Positions 1 to 5,957 of a DNA stretch of 6,905 nucleotides are shown here, piece by piece. Made by a program: the position numbers and the translations under genes. The DNA comes from CAKOSP01 sp964369625 (GTDB taxonomy: Bacteria > Bacillota_I > Bacilli_A > RF39 > UBA660), in contig CAYJFC010000035.1 in the NCBI GenBank assembly GCA_964369625.1, positions 1 to 6,905 on the forward strand. The letters run 5' to 3'. Every line of letters starts with the position of its first letter. Position 1 is the first letter of the stretch. The notes under the pieces are model-generated. The model saw nothing but the letters and a program-made list of their open reading frames with translations, was not told the origin of the DNA and made no database searches.

Positions 1-25
1 AAAAAACCATTGTTTTCACAATAGT
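1..25 (-). terminator. Rho-independent terminator of pyk
   Basis: Reading the minus strand just past the pyk stop, an 8-bp stem ACTATTGT / ACAATGGT (one T-G wobble) closes a GAAA tetraloop and is followed by at least five T. The hairpin starts 6 nt after the stop codon. The T tract runs off the left edge of the window, so its full length is not visible. It would end the pyk transcript. Confidence 0.8.
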
Positions 26-31
26 CTTAAA

Positions 32-1450
32 TTATTTATTTATGATTTCAATTTTCATTAAGTTAGTTGGTTTAGCTTCACCATTATTAGGGAAGTTACC
101 AGTAGTAACAACAATGTCTCCTGTATTTAAATCCATAACTTCTTTAGCTTTTTCTAAACTTTCTGTTAGAACTTCATCTGTTGATTTACATAACTTTAAT
201 ACAGTTGGAAACACACCCCAGTTAAGAGCTAAACTTCTTCCTACTTTTTCAGAAGTAGTTAATGCTAGTATAGTAGCATTTGGTTTTAAATTACTAATCA
301 TTTTAGCTGTAGAACCACTCATTGTAGTAGCACATATTAAATCAGCATTTAATCTATTTGCGCTTATTACTACAGATTCTGCTATAGAATTAGGAATATC
401 TAAAACTTCTTTTTCTATACTATAAACATAATCAAATTCAATATTATCTTCTGCTACAGAACAAATATTACTCATTGCTCTAACAGTTTCAACTGGATGT
501 TTACCAATTGCAGTTTCTCCTGATAACATTACAGCATCAGTACCGTCAAACACTGCATTTGCAATATCTGCAGTTTCTGCTCTTTTTGGTCTAACATTTT
601 CCATCATTGTTTCAAGCATTTCAGTAGCAACAATAGCAACTTTACCCATTTCACGACATTTTCTAATCATTTGTTTTTGAACAATAGGCAATAATTCAGA
701 TTGAATTTCAGTTCCTAAGTCACCACGTGCAACCATTATACCATCTGATTCTGATAATATTTCTTCTAAATTATCAATACCAAGTTGACTTTCAATTTTA
801 CAAATAATTTGTAAATCTGTACGATTATTTTCTTTTAATATTTCTTTAACTTCTAAAACATCTTCCTTAGTAGATACGAAAGATATAGCTAAAAATTCTC
901 CGCCATTATCACATGCATATTTAATATCAGCACGATCTTCCTCACTTACAAACGGAATATCAAGTTTAATACCAGGAGCACTCATAGATTTTTTATTACC
1001 TAGAACACCGCCATTAATAATAACGCATGTAACACCATCTTCTTCAGTACTAATTACTTCAAGTTTCATTTTAGCATTTTCAAGTAATATAACATCTCCA
1101 ATTTTTAAACTATCTAAAGCTTTTGGATGATTTACTGAAAATCTTTCTTCATCGCCTTCAACTGTTTCTTTAACAATTCTAATTTTTTTACCAGCTTCTA
1201 AAACGATTTGACCTGCTTTAGTCATACCACTTCTAAATTCTGGACCTTTTGTATCCCATAATATAGCTACGTTTGATTTAGTTATTTCTCTAACCTCACG
1301 TACTACATTGATAGCATTATTTCTTTCTTCAAGCGTTGCATGTGAAAAGTTAATTCTTGCAACATTCATTCCTGATCTTACCATATCAGCCATTACTTCT
1401 GTATTACAACTAGCAGGGCCAACACTACATATAATTTTAGTTTTTTTCAT
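32..1450 (-). CDS. pyk: Pyruvate kinase
   Basis: This is the cytoplasmic enzyme of the last step of glycolysis: phosphoenolpyruvate plus ADP gives pyruvate plus ATP. At 472 aa it has the usual length without the extra C-terminal domain found in Bacillus-type enzymes. Visible landmarks are ARINFSH at 31-37 (Arg32, and Asn34 and Ser36 of the cation site), DTKGPE at 66-71, the catalytic Lys218 in ICKIES, the metal ligands Glu220 and Asp244 (ARGDLG), ATEMLE at 275-280 and MLSGETA at 308-314. The C-terminal regulatory-type domain contains TMSGSTAK at 376-383. Glu71 in GPE is equivalent to Glu117 of rabbit muscle enzyme, so K+ dependence is predicted. The usual NPRPTRAE stretch reads NVRPKRAE (285-292). 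The ATG is preceded by a purine-rich AAGGGAAG. The gene appears monocistronic, with its own promoter and terminator. Confidence 0.97.
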   Translation of the reverse strand: MKKTKIICSVGPASCNTEVMADMVRSGMNVARINFSHATLEERNNAINVVREVREITKSNVAILWDTKGPEFRSGMTKAGQIVLEAGKKIRIVKETVEGDEERFSVNHPKALDSLKIGDVILLENAKMKLEVISTEEDGVTCVIINGGVLGNKKSMSAPGIKLDIPFVSEEDRADIKYACDNGGEFLAISFVSTKEDVLEVKEILKENNRTDLQIICKIESQLGIDNLEEILSESDGIMVARGDLGTEIQSELLPIVQKQMIRKCREMGKVAIVATEMLETMMENVRPKRAETADIANAVFDGTDAVMLSGETAIGKHPVETVRAMSNICSVAEDNIEFDYVYSIEKEVLDIPNSIAESVVISANRLNADLICATTMSGSTAKMISNLKPNATILALTTSEKVGRSLALNWGVFPTVLKLCKSTDEVLTESLEKAKEVMDLNTGDIVVTTGNFPNNGEAKPTNLMKIEIINK

Positions 1451-1478
1451 TTATACTTCTTCCCTTCAAACCTGTAGT

Positions 1479-1507
1479 ATTTTACCACAAAACAGCGAAA
1501 TTATCAA
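1479..1507 (-). promoter_or_regulatory. SigA-type promoter of pyk, extended -10
   Basis: On the minus strand, a -35 box TTGATA (1502-1507) and a -10 box TAAAAT (1479-1484) are separated by exactly 17 nt. A TGG immediately before the -10 makes it an extended -10. The start of transcription would fall near 1472, giving a leader of about 22 nt. A 7-bp inverted repeat flanks the -35 box and may regulate it. Confidence 0.7.
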
Positions 1508-1517
1508 CTTTTTCGCT
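1494..1517. repeat. Inverted repeat around the pyk -35 box
   Basis: Perfect 7-bp arms AGCGAAA (1494-1500) and TTTCGCT (1511-1517) surround a 10-nt centre that contains the -35 box of pyk. The position suits a repressor or activator site. Alternatively, because the right arm is followed by AATTTTTTT on the plus strand, it could act as a plus-strand terminator, although no plus-strand gene ends here. The arms and position are visible directly; the function is inferred. Confidence 0.45.
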
Positions 1518-1526
1518 AATTTTTTT

Positions 1527-1558
1527 AAAAAAATAAAAAAATAGCTATAAACTATTTT
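1527..1558 (-). terminator. Weak Rho-independent terminator of the 348-aa gene
   Basis: On the minus strand the arms AAAATAG (1552-1558, containing the TAG stop) and CTATTTT (1538-1544) flank a 7-nt loop. A T-rich run broken by one A follows. The stem holds a single G-C pair, so it may be leaky and allow some readthrough towards pyk. Confidence 0.4.
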
Positions 1559-2598
1559 CTTTTTACACTATTTTCTTTTTCTTCAACTGCATAATATGAA
1601 ACTATATTTTTACATAAAGCTGATGCCATTTGACAAATATTTTTATGCATTACATCCTTTGGATTACTATTATAATTATCATCTAGCAGTAATGCTGGAT
1701 CACTATTTATTATAGTGTTATAAGCTAGAAGTGTAAATTCTTCGATATATTGAATTGGTACTGATAATGTATACATTGTTTCAAAACAATATGTAAGCAA
1801 ATTATCTGGTTTTATTTTTTTATCTTTGAAAACATTAATAAAGGTTTCAGTAGATTTCACCAAATACCCTAAACCTTTGACGGTATTAAATGTTTTTTTA
1901 TATTCTGTAAATAAATTTGTACTTTTTATATCTTCAAGTTTTTGTTTCATAGATTTTAGCGTATCATTTAGTTGTTCATTATCTTTATGAAACACTCTTT
2001 TAAAAATATTATATCCATTATAATTTATAGAGTGAATTTTTCCATAATTTTCTTTTGATAAAATCACCGTTTCATTTGTTTCACTAATTTTATACATTAA
2101 GTAATCTTCAGTAAATTCTAAAATTATTACGCCATATTTTATTAAGTTTATATATGAACTAAATTTATTTTGTAAATATACTACTAATTGCACTTCTTTG
2201 TTTTTATAATCATTTAATTTAGTAAGCGGTAAATAATTAGTTCTATAAATTTTTTCTTCATATTTTTCTAAAGTCAGTTGCTTTGTTTCGTATTCTTTTT
2301 TAACTTTTAAGTAATATTTTCTATTATATCCACTTTCCCAGTTTATAAAATTTTGCACTTCATCATAAGTGCTTGGTTCATAAAATGAATTAAGTTTTAT
2401 GTATTTTCTAGTTTCTAGCATTCTAAAAACATCTGGTACACATGCACCATTAGCAGAACATAAAAACGCATATAATTCCTGATTAATTTCTTCACCATTT
2501 TGAAGTTTGTATACTAATAAATCATAATATTTAATTGTTATATCATCTACTGGTAAACCTTTTTCTTTAATAGTTTTTAAATGGATTTTATTCTTCAT
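1552..2598 (-). CDS. Uncharacterised 348-aa soluble protein
   Basis: I do not recognise this protein and assign no function. It reads as a full-length gene with an ATG start, a GAGAG-rich weak ribosome site, a promoter upstream and a TAG stop. The product is Lys, Asn and Tyr rich, with no signal peptide and no convincing membrane segment, so it is probably cytoplasmic. A charged, probably helical, stretch lies around residues 93-120 and another around 205-235. Residues 260-335 look helical and hold three of the five Cys (271, 322, 329). The other two Cys flank a short segment, CSANGAC, at 47-53. It stands alone between the der and pyk transcription units. A rapidly evolving, lineage-specific protein is possible. 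Confidence 0.8.
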   Translation of the reverse strand: MKNKIHLKTIKEKGLPVDDITIKYYDLLVYKLQNGEEINQELYAFLCSANGACVPDVFRMLETRKYIKLNSFYEPSTYDEVQNFINWESGYNRKYYLKVKKEYETKQLTLEKYEEKIYRTNYLPLTKLNDYKNKEVQLVVYLQNKFSSYINLIKYGVIILEFTEDYLMYKISETNETVILSKENYGKIHSINYNGYNIFKRVFHKDNEQLNDTLKSMKQKLEDIKSTNLFTEYKKTFNTVKGLGYLVKSTETFINVFKDKKIKPDNLLTYCFETMYTLSVPIQYIEEFTLLAYNTIINSDPALLLDDNYNSNPKDVMHKNICQMASALCKNIVSYYAVEEKENSVKRK

Positions 2599-2623
2599 AT
2601 TTTCTCTCTCTTTTGTAAAAGAT

Positions 2624-2651
2624 ATTATAACATAACAAAATAAAAAAACAA
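2624..2651 (-). promoter_or_regulatory. SigA-type promoter of the 348-aa gene, extended -10
   Basis: A perfect -10 TATAAT (2624-2629) is preceded by TGT, making an extended -10. The -35 is a weaker TTGTTT (2646-2651) with a 16-nt spacer. The predicted start near 2617 gives a leader of about 19 nt. The -35 bases are also the end of the der terminator stem and the start of its T tract. Confidence 0.6.
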
Positions 2652-2671
2652 CTAGTACTTTACTAGTTATT
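2637..2671 (-). terminator. Rho-independent terminator of the engB-der operon
   Basis: On the minus strand a perfect 8-bp stem AACTAGTA / TACTAGTT closes an AAG loop. It extends outward by a T-G wobble and A-T pairs, then seven T, an A and four T follow. The rising arm overlaps the der TAA stop (2667-2669). The T tract merges into the promoter of the next gene. Confidence 0.85.
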
Positions 2672-3968
2672 CGTCTTTATTTTTGAACTGCATTATTATT
2701 GGAGTTCCAGTTAAATCAAAATTATCTCTTATTTTATTTTCTAAATATCTATGATAACTAAAATGTATTAAATTTTTACTATTTACTTCAAAAGTTATCT
2801 TTGGAGGAGTAACACCAGTTTGTTTAACAAAAAATATTTTAAGTCTTTTTCCTTTATAAGAAGGAGCTGGATGAAGAGCATAAGCTTCATCTATTACTTT
2901 ATTTAAATCACTTGTTTTAAGTTCTTTTTTACTATTTTCAAATGCCGTAATTACTTCAGGCATTAAAGATCTTACTCTTTTTTTAGTTAAAGCTGATAAA
3001 TATACATGTTTTGCATAAGGCGCAAATTTAAATTCTTCTTTTAAAAGCATATTCCAGTGTTTTATTTCAGTATTAGGATCTTTTATGAAATCCCATTTAT
3101 TTACACATATAACGACTGCTTTACCTGCTTCAATTGCATATGATAATATATGTTTATCATGCTCAATAACGCCTTCCTCAGCACTTATTACTAATACACA
3201 TACATTACTTCTTTCAATAGCTTTCATACTACGTATTAAACTATATTTTTCTACTGTCTCATATATACGCCCTTTTTTACGCATACCTGCTGTATCTATC
3301 ATAATATATTCTTCATTATCATATTTAAAGGTTGTATCAATTGCATCTCTAGTAGTTCCAGCTTTTTGTGAAACAATAACTCTTTCTTCATTTAATAGGG
3401 CATTTACTAAACTAGATTTTCCTACATTCGGTCTTCCTATGAAACAAAATTTCAAATTAGTATTATCTACTGGAATATATTCCGGCATATCTTTAGTAAT
3501 TTCATTAAGTAAATCTTCAAAACCTAAATTATGCTCTGCAGATACTGCAAATATATTTGAAAATCCTAATTCATAATAATCATATAAATTCTCTTTTCTT
3601 CTATCATTATCAATTTTATTCACCACTAAAATAACTTCTTTATTTGATTTTCTTAATATATCTCTAACATAGTAATCTGATGCATCTAAGCTAGATAAAC
3701 CATCTACTACAAATAATATAATATCTGCTTCATCTACTCCCAAAGCAGCTTGTGCTACTATATCTTTATCAACTTCTCCATGACCAAGTTCTATTCCGCC
3801 TGTATCAATTAAATGAAATGATTTTTCTTTATATTTAGCTAGCGAATATACTCTATCACGTGTAATTCCCGGAGTATCTAATATAATTGATTTTTTTTCT
3901 TTGATAAGTCTATTAAATATAGTTGATTTACCTACATTTGGCTTACCTATTAAACATACTGTTTTCAT
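2667..3968 (-). CDS. der: Ribosome biogenesis GTPase Der (EngA)
   Basis: This double GTPase binds late precursors of the 50S subunit and is needed for their maturation. The 433-aa product (family about 436) has G domain 1 with GKPNVGKS at 8-15, DTGG at 55-58, NKID at 117-120 and SAE at 143-145. G domain 2 has GRPNVGKS at 178-185, AGTTRD at 203-208, DTAG at 225-228, NKWD at 290-293 and SAL at 325-327. A C-terminal KH-like domain spans about 350-433. I chose the ATG at 3966-3968 over an in-frame TTG 21 nt upstream. The ATG has AAAGGG 5 nt before it and matches the usual Der N terminus, while the TTG would lie inside engB. It is the second gene of the operon, starting 11 nt after the engB stop. 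Confidence 0.96.
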   Translation of the reverse strand: MKTVCLIGKPNVGKSTIFNRLIKEKKSIILDTPGITRDRVYSLAKYKEKSFHLIDTGGIELGHGEVDKDIVAQAALGVDEADIILFVVDGLSSLDASDYYVRDILRKSNKEVILVVNKIDNDRRKENLYDYYELGFSNIFAVSAEHNLGFEDLLNEITKDMPEYIPVDNTNLKFCFIGRPNVGKSSLVNALLNEERVIVSQKAGTTRDAIDTTFKYDNEEYIMIDTAGMRKKGRIYETVEKYSLIRSMKAIERSNVCVLVISAEEGVIEHDKHILSYAIEAGKAVVICVNKWDFIKDPNTEIKHWNMLLKEEFKFAPYAKHVYLSALTKKRVRSLMPEVITAFENSKKELKTSDLNKVIDEAYALHPAPSYKGKRLKIFFVKQTGVTPPKITFEVNSKNLIHFSYHRYLENKIRDNFDLTGTPIIMQFKNKDE

Positions 3969-3973
3969 TACTA

Positions 3974-3979
3974 CCCTTT
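3974..3979 (-). promoter_or_regulatory. Ribosome binding site fixing the der start
   Basis: AAAGGG lies 5 nt upstream of the ATG at 3966-3968 and directly after the engB TAG stop. It supports the 433-aa form of Der and suggests translational coupling with engB. Confidence 0.7.
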
Positions 3980-4552
3980 CTATAAACAATTTTTAATTAA
4001 TTCATGAACTTCTGTTTTACCTTTTTTAGTTACTGTTGAAAAAGGTATAAATTCTTCAATGCCTAAAGCATTTTTAATAATTTTATCTTGCTTAATTCTT
4101 CCATTTTTACTAATTTTATCATATTTTGTTGTTATTACTGTTATATCTTTTTCATAAAATTTTAAAAAATTATACATAAGAATATCATCTTCTGTTGGTT
4201 TATGACGATAATCAACTAATAAAAATACTTTTTCTAAATTTTTTCTATTTTTTAAATAATCTTCAATCATTAAACCATATTTTTGTCTGTTTTCTTTTCC
4301 TGTAGAAGCATAACCATAACCAGGAACGTCAACTAAGTAAAAATCATCATTTACATTATAAAAATTTAATGTTTGTGTTTTCCCAGGTTTAGAAGACGTT
4401 CTAGCAAAGTTTTTTCTTTCAATTATAGTATTAATAAAACTACTTTTCCCTACATTACTTCTACCTAATAATAAAAATTCTTTTTTGATATTTTCTGGAT
4501 ACTGACTAAGCCTAACGGCTATAATCGGTTCCTCAACTTTATCGATTTGCAT
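3980..4552 (-). CDS. engB: Ribosome biogenesis GTPase EngB (YsxC/YihA)
   Basis: This small essential-type GTPase binds 50S assembly intermediates. The 190-aa product has the family layout: GRSNVGKS at 30-37 (P loop), the SSKPGKTQTLNFY signature at 53-65 with switch I Thr, DVPGYGYA at 75-82 and TKYD at 142-145 (guanine specificity). VDYRHKP at 113-119 corresponds to the VDxRHxP stretch of homologues. I chose the ATG at 4550-4552. The frame stays open for another 15 codons upstream, but those encode a hydrophobic tail unlike the family N terminus (MQIDKVEEPIIAV matches well) and run back through the predicted promoter. It is the first gene of a two-gene operon with der. Confidence 0.95.
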   Translation of the reverse strand: MQIDKVEEPIIAVRLSQYPENIKKEFLLLGRSNVGKSSFINTIIERKNFARTSSKPGKTQTLNFYNVNDDFYLVDVPGYGYASTGKENRQKYGLMIEDYLKNRKNLEKVFLLVDYRHKPTEDDILMYNFLKFYEKDITVITTKYDKISKNGRIKQDKIIKNALGIEEFIPFSTVTKKGKTEVHELIKNCL

Positions 4553-4557
4553 TCCAA

Positions 4558-4562
4558 TCACC
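4558..4562 (-). promoter_or_regulatory. Ribosome binding site of engB at the predicted mRNA 5' end
   Basis: GGTGA lies 5 nt before the chosen ATG and matches the GGTGA part of the anti-16S sequence rather than the usual GGAGG core. Counted from the -10 box, it begins at the predicted first transcribed base. It supports the 190-aa start. Confidence 0.55.
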
Positions 4563-4568
4563 AACTTA

Positions 4569-4597
4569 ATTATACAAAATATAATGAAAAAAAGCAA
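4569..4597 (-). promoter_or_regulatory. SigA-type promoter of the engB-der operon
   Basis: The -10 is a perfect TATAAT (4569-4574) and the -35 is TTGCTT (4592-4597), with a 17-nt spacer. The predicted start at 4562 leaves a leader of only about 10 nt. The -35 box is made of the descending arm of the preceding operon's terminator plus part of its loop. Confidence 0.65.
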
Positions 4598-4605
4598 ATT
4601 TGCTT
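4587..4605 (-). terminator. Rho-independent terminator of the spoIIP operon
   Basis: On the minus strand AAGCA / TGCTT form a 5-bp stem with an AATT loop (a 14-base perfect palindrome), and the last two stem T run on into five more T. It begins 7 nt after the stop of the 108-aa gene. The stem is short, so termination may be partial. It overlaps the engB -35 box. Confidence 0.6.
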
Positions 4606-4612
4606 GAATTCA

Positions 4613-4939
4613 CTAAAATAATATATCAAAAAAATTAGCAATTTCACTTAGCCCTTTTGTAAAAACTACCACTATTCCATTGTTAATACCCTCTCCAAGT
4701 GATGTTAAGGCATTTGTATAATCTTTGGATTCTTTTGTTACGTAACTCTTTAAATCAATTGTTTTACCTTCTATAATATCTTGTTCAAATTCTTTTATTT
4801 TTTCATCTGTCAAATATATTTCATTATTAATTTTAGATTCATAATATCCAGTTTCACCAATAATATATATAACAATAAATATTGCAAATAATATTGTTAT
4901 TACTCTTAAAAAATAATTTGGTTTTTTTTTAGTTTCCAT
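4613..4939 (-). CDS. Small single-pass membrane protein, co-operonic with spoIIP
   Basis: I cannot assign this 108-aa protein to a named family. It has a basic N terminus (METKKK), one membrane helix at about 10-28, then a charged, probably helical region (about 44-80, containing DEKIKEFEQDIIEGK) outside the membrane. It ends in a hydrophobic, amphipathic-looking tail (about 88-108). Topology by the positive-inside rule is N-in, C-out. Its ATG lies inside the end of spoIIP (11-nt overlap in a different frame) and has a strong GGAGGAG site, so the two are translationally coupled. The linkage suggests an envelope or sporulation-linked role beside SpoIIP; that is inference. The stop is TAG and a terminator follows. 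Confidence 0.82.
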   Translation of the reverse strand: METKKKPNYFLRVITILFAIFIVIYIIGETGYYESKINNEIYLTDEKIKEFEQDIIEGKTIDLKSYVTKESKDYTNALTSLGEGINNGIVVVFTKGLSEIANFFDILF

Positions 4940-5834
4940 TTTGCTCCTCCAAATAAATATTTATTGCTTCTGCTAAAAATACTAAAGAACAATTTATTTC
5001 CTCAATATTATTATATTGTCCCCCAACTTCAATTAATAATGCATTAGGGTCTAAATCTTGATTATATATTCCATCTACAGTTTCTCCACTTTTTTCCATA
5101 ACACCTCTAGTAAACTGCGGATGTATATTATTAAGTATTTCGTTTATTTCATTTGCAAGCCTTAAATTTGAATCATAACCATCATGATCAAGACCAACTA
5201 CAAATAAAAATCTTGCACAACTTTGCTCATTTACAATAGTTGTAGTGACCTCATGACTTGCAGAATCTCTATGTATATCAATAAAATACTCTAAATTAGA
5301 ATTGTTATTTTTAGCATTTTCAAATAATAATCTACTAGCTAAATAACTTTTAGAATATGACCAATTATTAGCATTTAATATATCTATCACTGATGCTGAT
5401 TCTACAACTGAAGATATATTATAATCATTTAAATATTCACTTAATATATATGATGCAGTTACTACTGTAGGACTTATATTAAATGCTTCGAATGATTCAG
5501 TAGAATATTTTTCTGTCGGATGTGTATTATAAATATATATTTTTGGTAAATTACTTTCTACTGGTTCTTCTTTAATAACAGGTAAAGCTTCAGATGAAGA
5601 ATAATTACTACCAAATGCATATTCAAATATAAATTCTGGATTATTTATTTTATCAAAAGAAATTGTATTATCCTCGTTTAATATCAAATTAATAATATCT
5701 TCATTATCCAAATTAATGCTTATATTATTAAGAAAATAATATACACTGCATAAAAAAGTAATAATAAATATTATTGCTATTACTATAAACTTTAAAAAAT
5801 AATATTTATTACTATTCTTAAATTTAGCTTTCAT
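4929..5834 (-). CDS. spoIIP: Stage II sporulation protein P (peptidoglycan hydrolase)
   Basis: SpoIIP is the amidase and endopeptidase of the SpoIID-SpoIIM-SpoIIP complex that remodels septal peptidoglycan during forespore engulfment. A short basic N terminus and a membrane helix at about 12-36 anchor it, with the catalytic domain outside. The domain, about 97-295, shows IYIYNTHPTEKY at 99-110 (His105, Glu108), DIHRDS at 186-191 (His188), VVGLDHDGY at 212-220, YNQDLDPNALLIEVGG at 257-272 (Glu269). The His and Glu residues are the expected zinc-site candidates. At 301 aa it is about 100 residues shorter than the Bacillus protein, mainly in the linker after the membrane helix. The only plausible ATG has AAAGAGGG 3 nt upstream. 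It is the first gene of an operon with the 108-aa gene and diverges from rpsT. Confidence 0.93.
   Translation of the reverse strand: MKAKFKNSNKYYFLKFIVIAIIFIITFLCSVYYFLNNISINLDNEDIINLILNEDNTISFDKINNPEFIFEYAFGSNYSSSEALPVIKEEPVESNLPKIYIYNTHPTEKYSTESFEAFNISPTVVTASYILSEYLNDYNISSVVESASVIDILNANNWSYSKSYLASRLLFENAKNNNSNLEYFIDIHRDSASHEVTTTIVNEQSCARFLFVVGLDHDGYDSNLRLANEINEILNNIHPQFTRGVMEKSGETVDGIYNQDLDPNALLIEVGGQYNNIEEINCSLVFLAEAINIYLEEQNGN
4944..4950 (-). promoter_or_regulatory. Strong ribosome binding site inside the spoIIP 3' end
   Basis: GGAGGAG lies 4 nt before the ATG of the 108-aa gene, within the last codons of spoIIP. It fixes the start of the 108-aa gene and is the strongest Shine-Dalgarno match in the minus-strand genes of this window. 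Confidence 0.8.
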
Positions 5835-5851
5835 ATACCCTCTTTAATGTA

Positions 5852-5880
5852 ATTATATAGACCTTTTTTTAAAAAATATG
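5852..5880 (-). promoter_or_regulatory. Candidate promoter of spoIIP, SigE-like
   Basis: On the minus strand CATATT (5875-5880) lies 15 nt upstream of TATATAAT (5852-5859). This resembles the mother-cell SigE pattern (ATATT, 14-15 nt, CATACAAT), with six of eight -10 bases matching. No SigA -35 box sits at the right distance. The predicted start near 5845 would leave an 11-nt leader that begins with the ribosome site AAAGAGGG. In such AT-rich DNA chance matches are common, and the -10 also contains TATAAT. Confidence 0.4.
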
Positions 5881-5900
5881 TCATTTTAAGGTATTAAAAC

Positions 5901-5929
5901 TTGAAAAATATGTTTTTTTTTGATAAAAT
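5901..5929 (+). promoter_or_regulatory. SigA-type promoter of rpsT, extended -10
   Basis: The -35 TTGAAA (5901-5906) and -10 TAAAAT (5924-5929) are 17 nt apart, with TGA directly before the -10 (extended -10). The predicted start near 5936 gives a leader of about 22 nt. That is too short for a structured autoregulatory leader. Confidence 0.75.
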
Positions 5930-5957
5930 TAGTTGACACAAGGGAAGGAGATTAGGT

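Noticed and set aside
42..425. Plus-strand open frame of 127 codons
   Set aside because: It lies antisense within pyk, has no ribosome site or family resemblance, and is explained by the codon pattern of the real gene.
1494..1530. Plus-strand hairpin with T tract resembling a terminator
   Set aside because: No plus-strand gene precedes it; kept only as an alternative reading of the inverted repeat at the pyk promoter.
1308..1544. Plus-strand open frame of 78 codons spanning the pyk start
   Set aside because: It is antisense to pyk and crosses the pyk promoter and repeat region; the product resembles no protein I know.
3085..3576. Plus-strand open frame of 163 codons
   Set aside because: It is antisense to both GTPase domains of der, which is clearly the coding strand.
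3969..3989. Upstream TTG start for der adding seven residues
   Set aside because: It would begin inside engB, lacks a good ribosome site and adds residues absent from Der proteins; the ATG at 3968 has AAAGGG at good spacing.
4553..4597. 15-codon N-terminal extension of EngB, which looks like a hydrophobic signal
   Set aside because: The frame is open only by chance through the promoter and leader; homologues begin at the chosen ATG.
5933..5938. Perfect TTGACA upstream of rpsT
   Set aside because: Seventeen nt downstream lies the rpsT start codon with no -10 box; the bases fall at the predicted transcript start of the better promoter.
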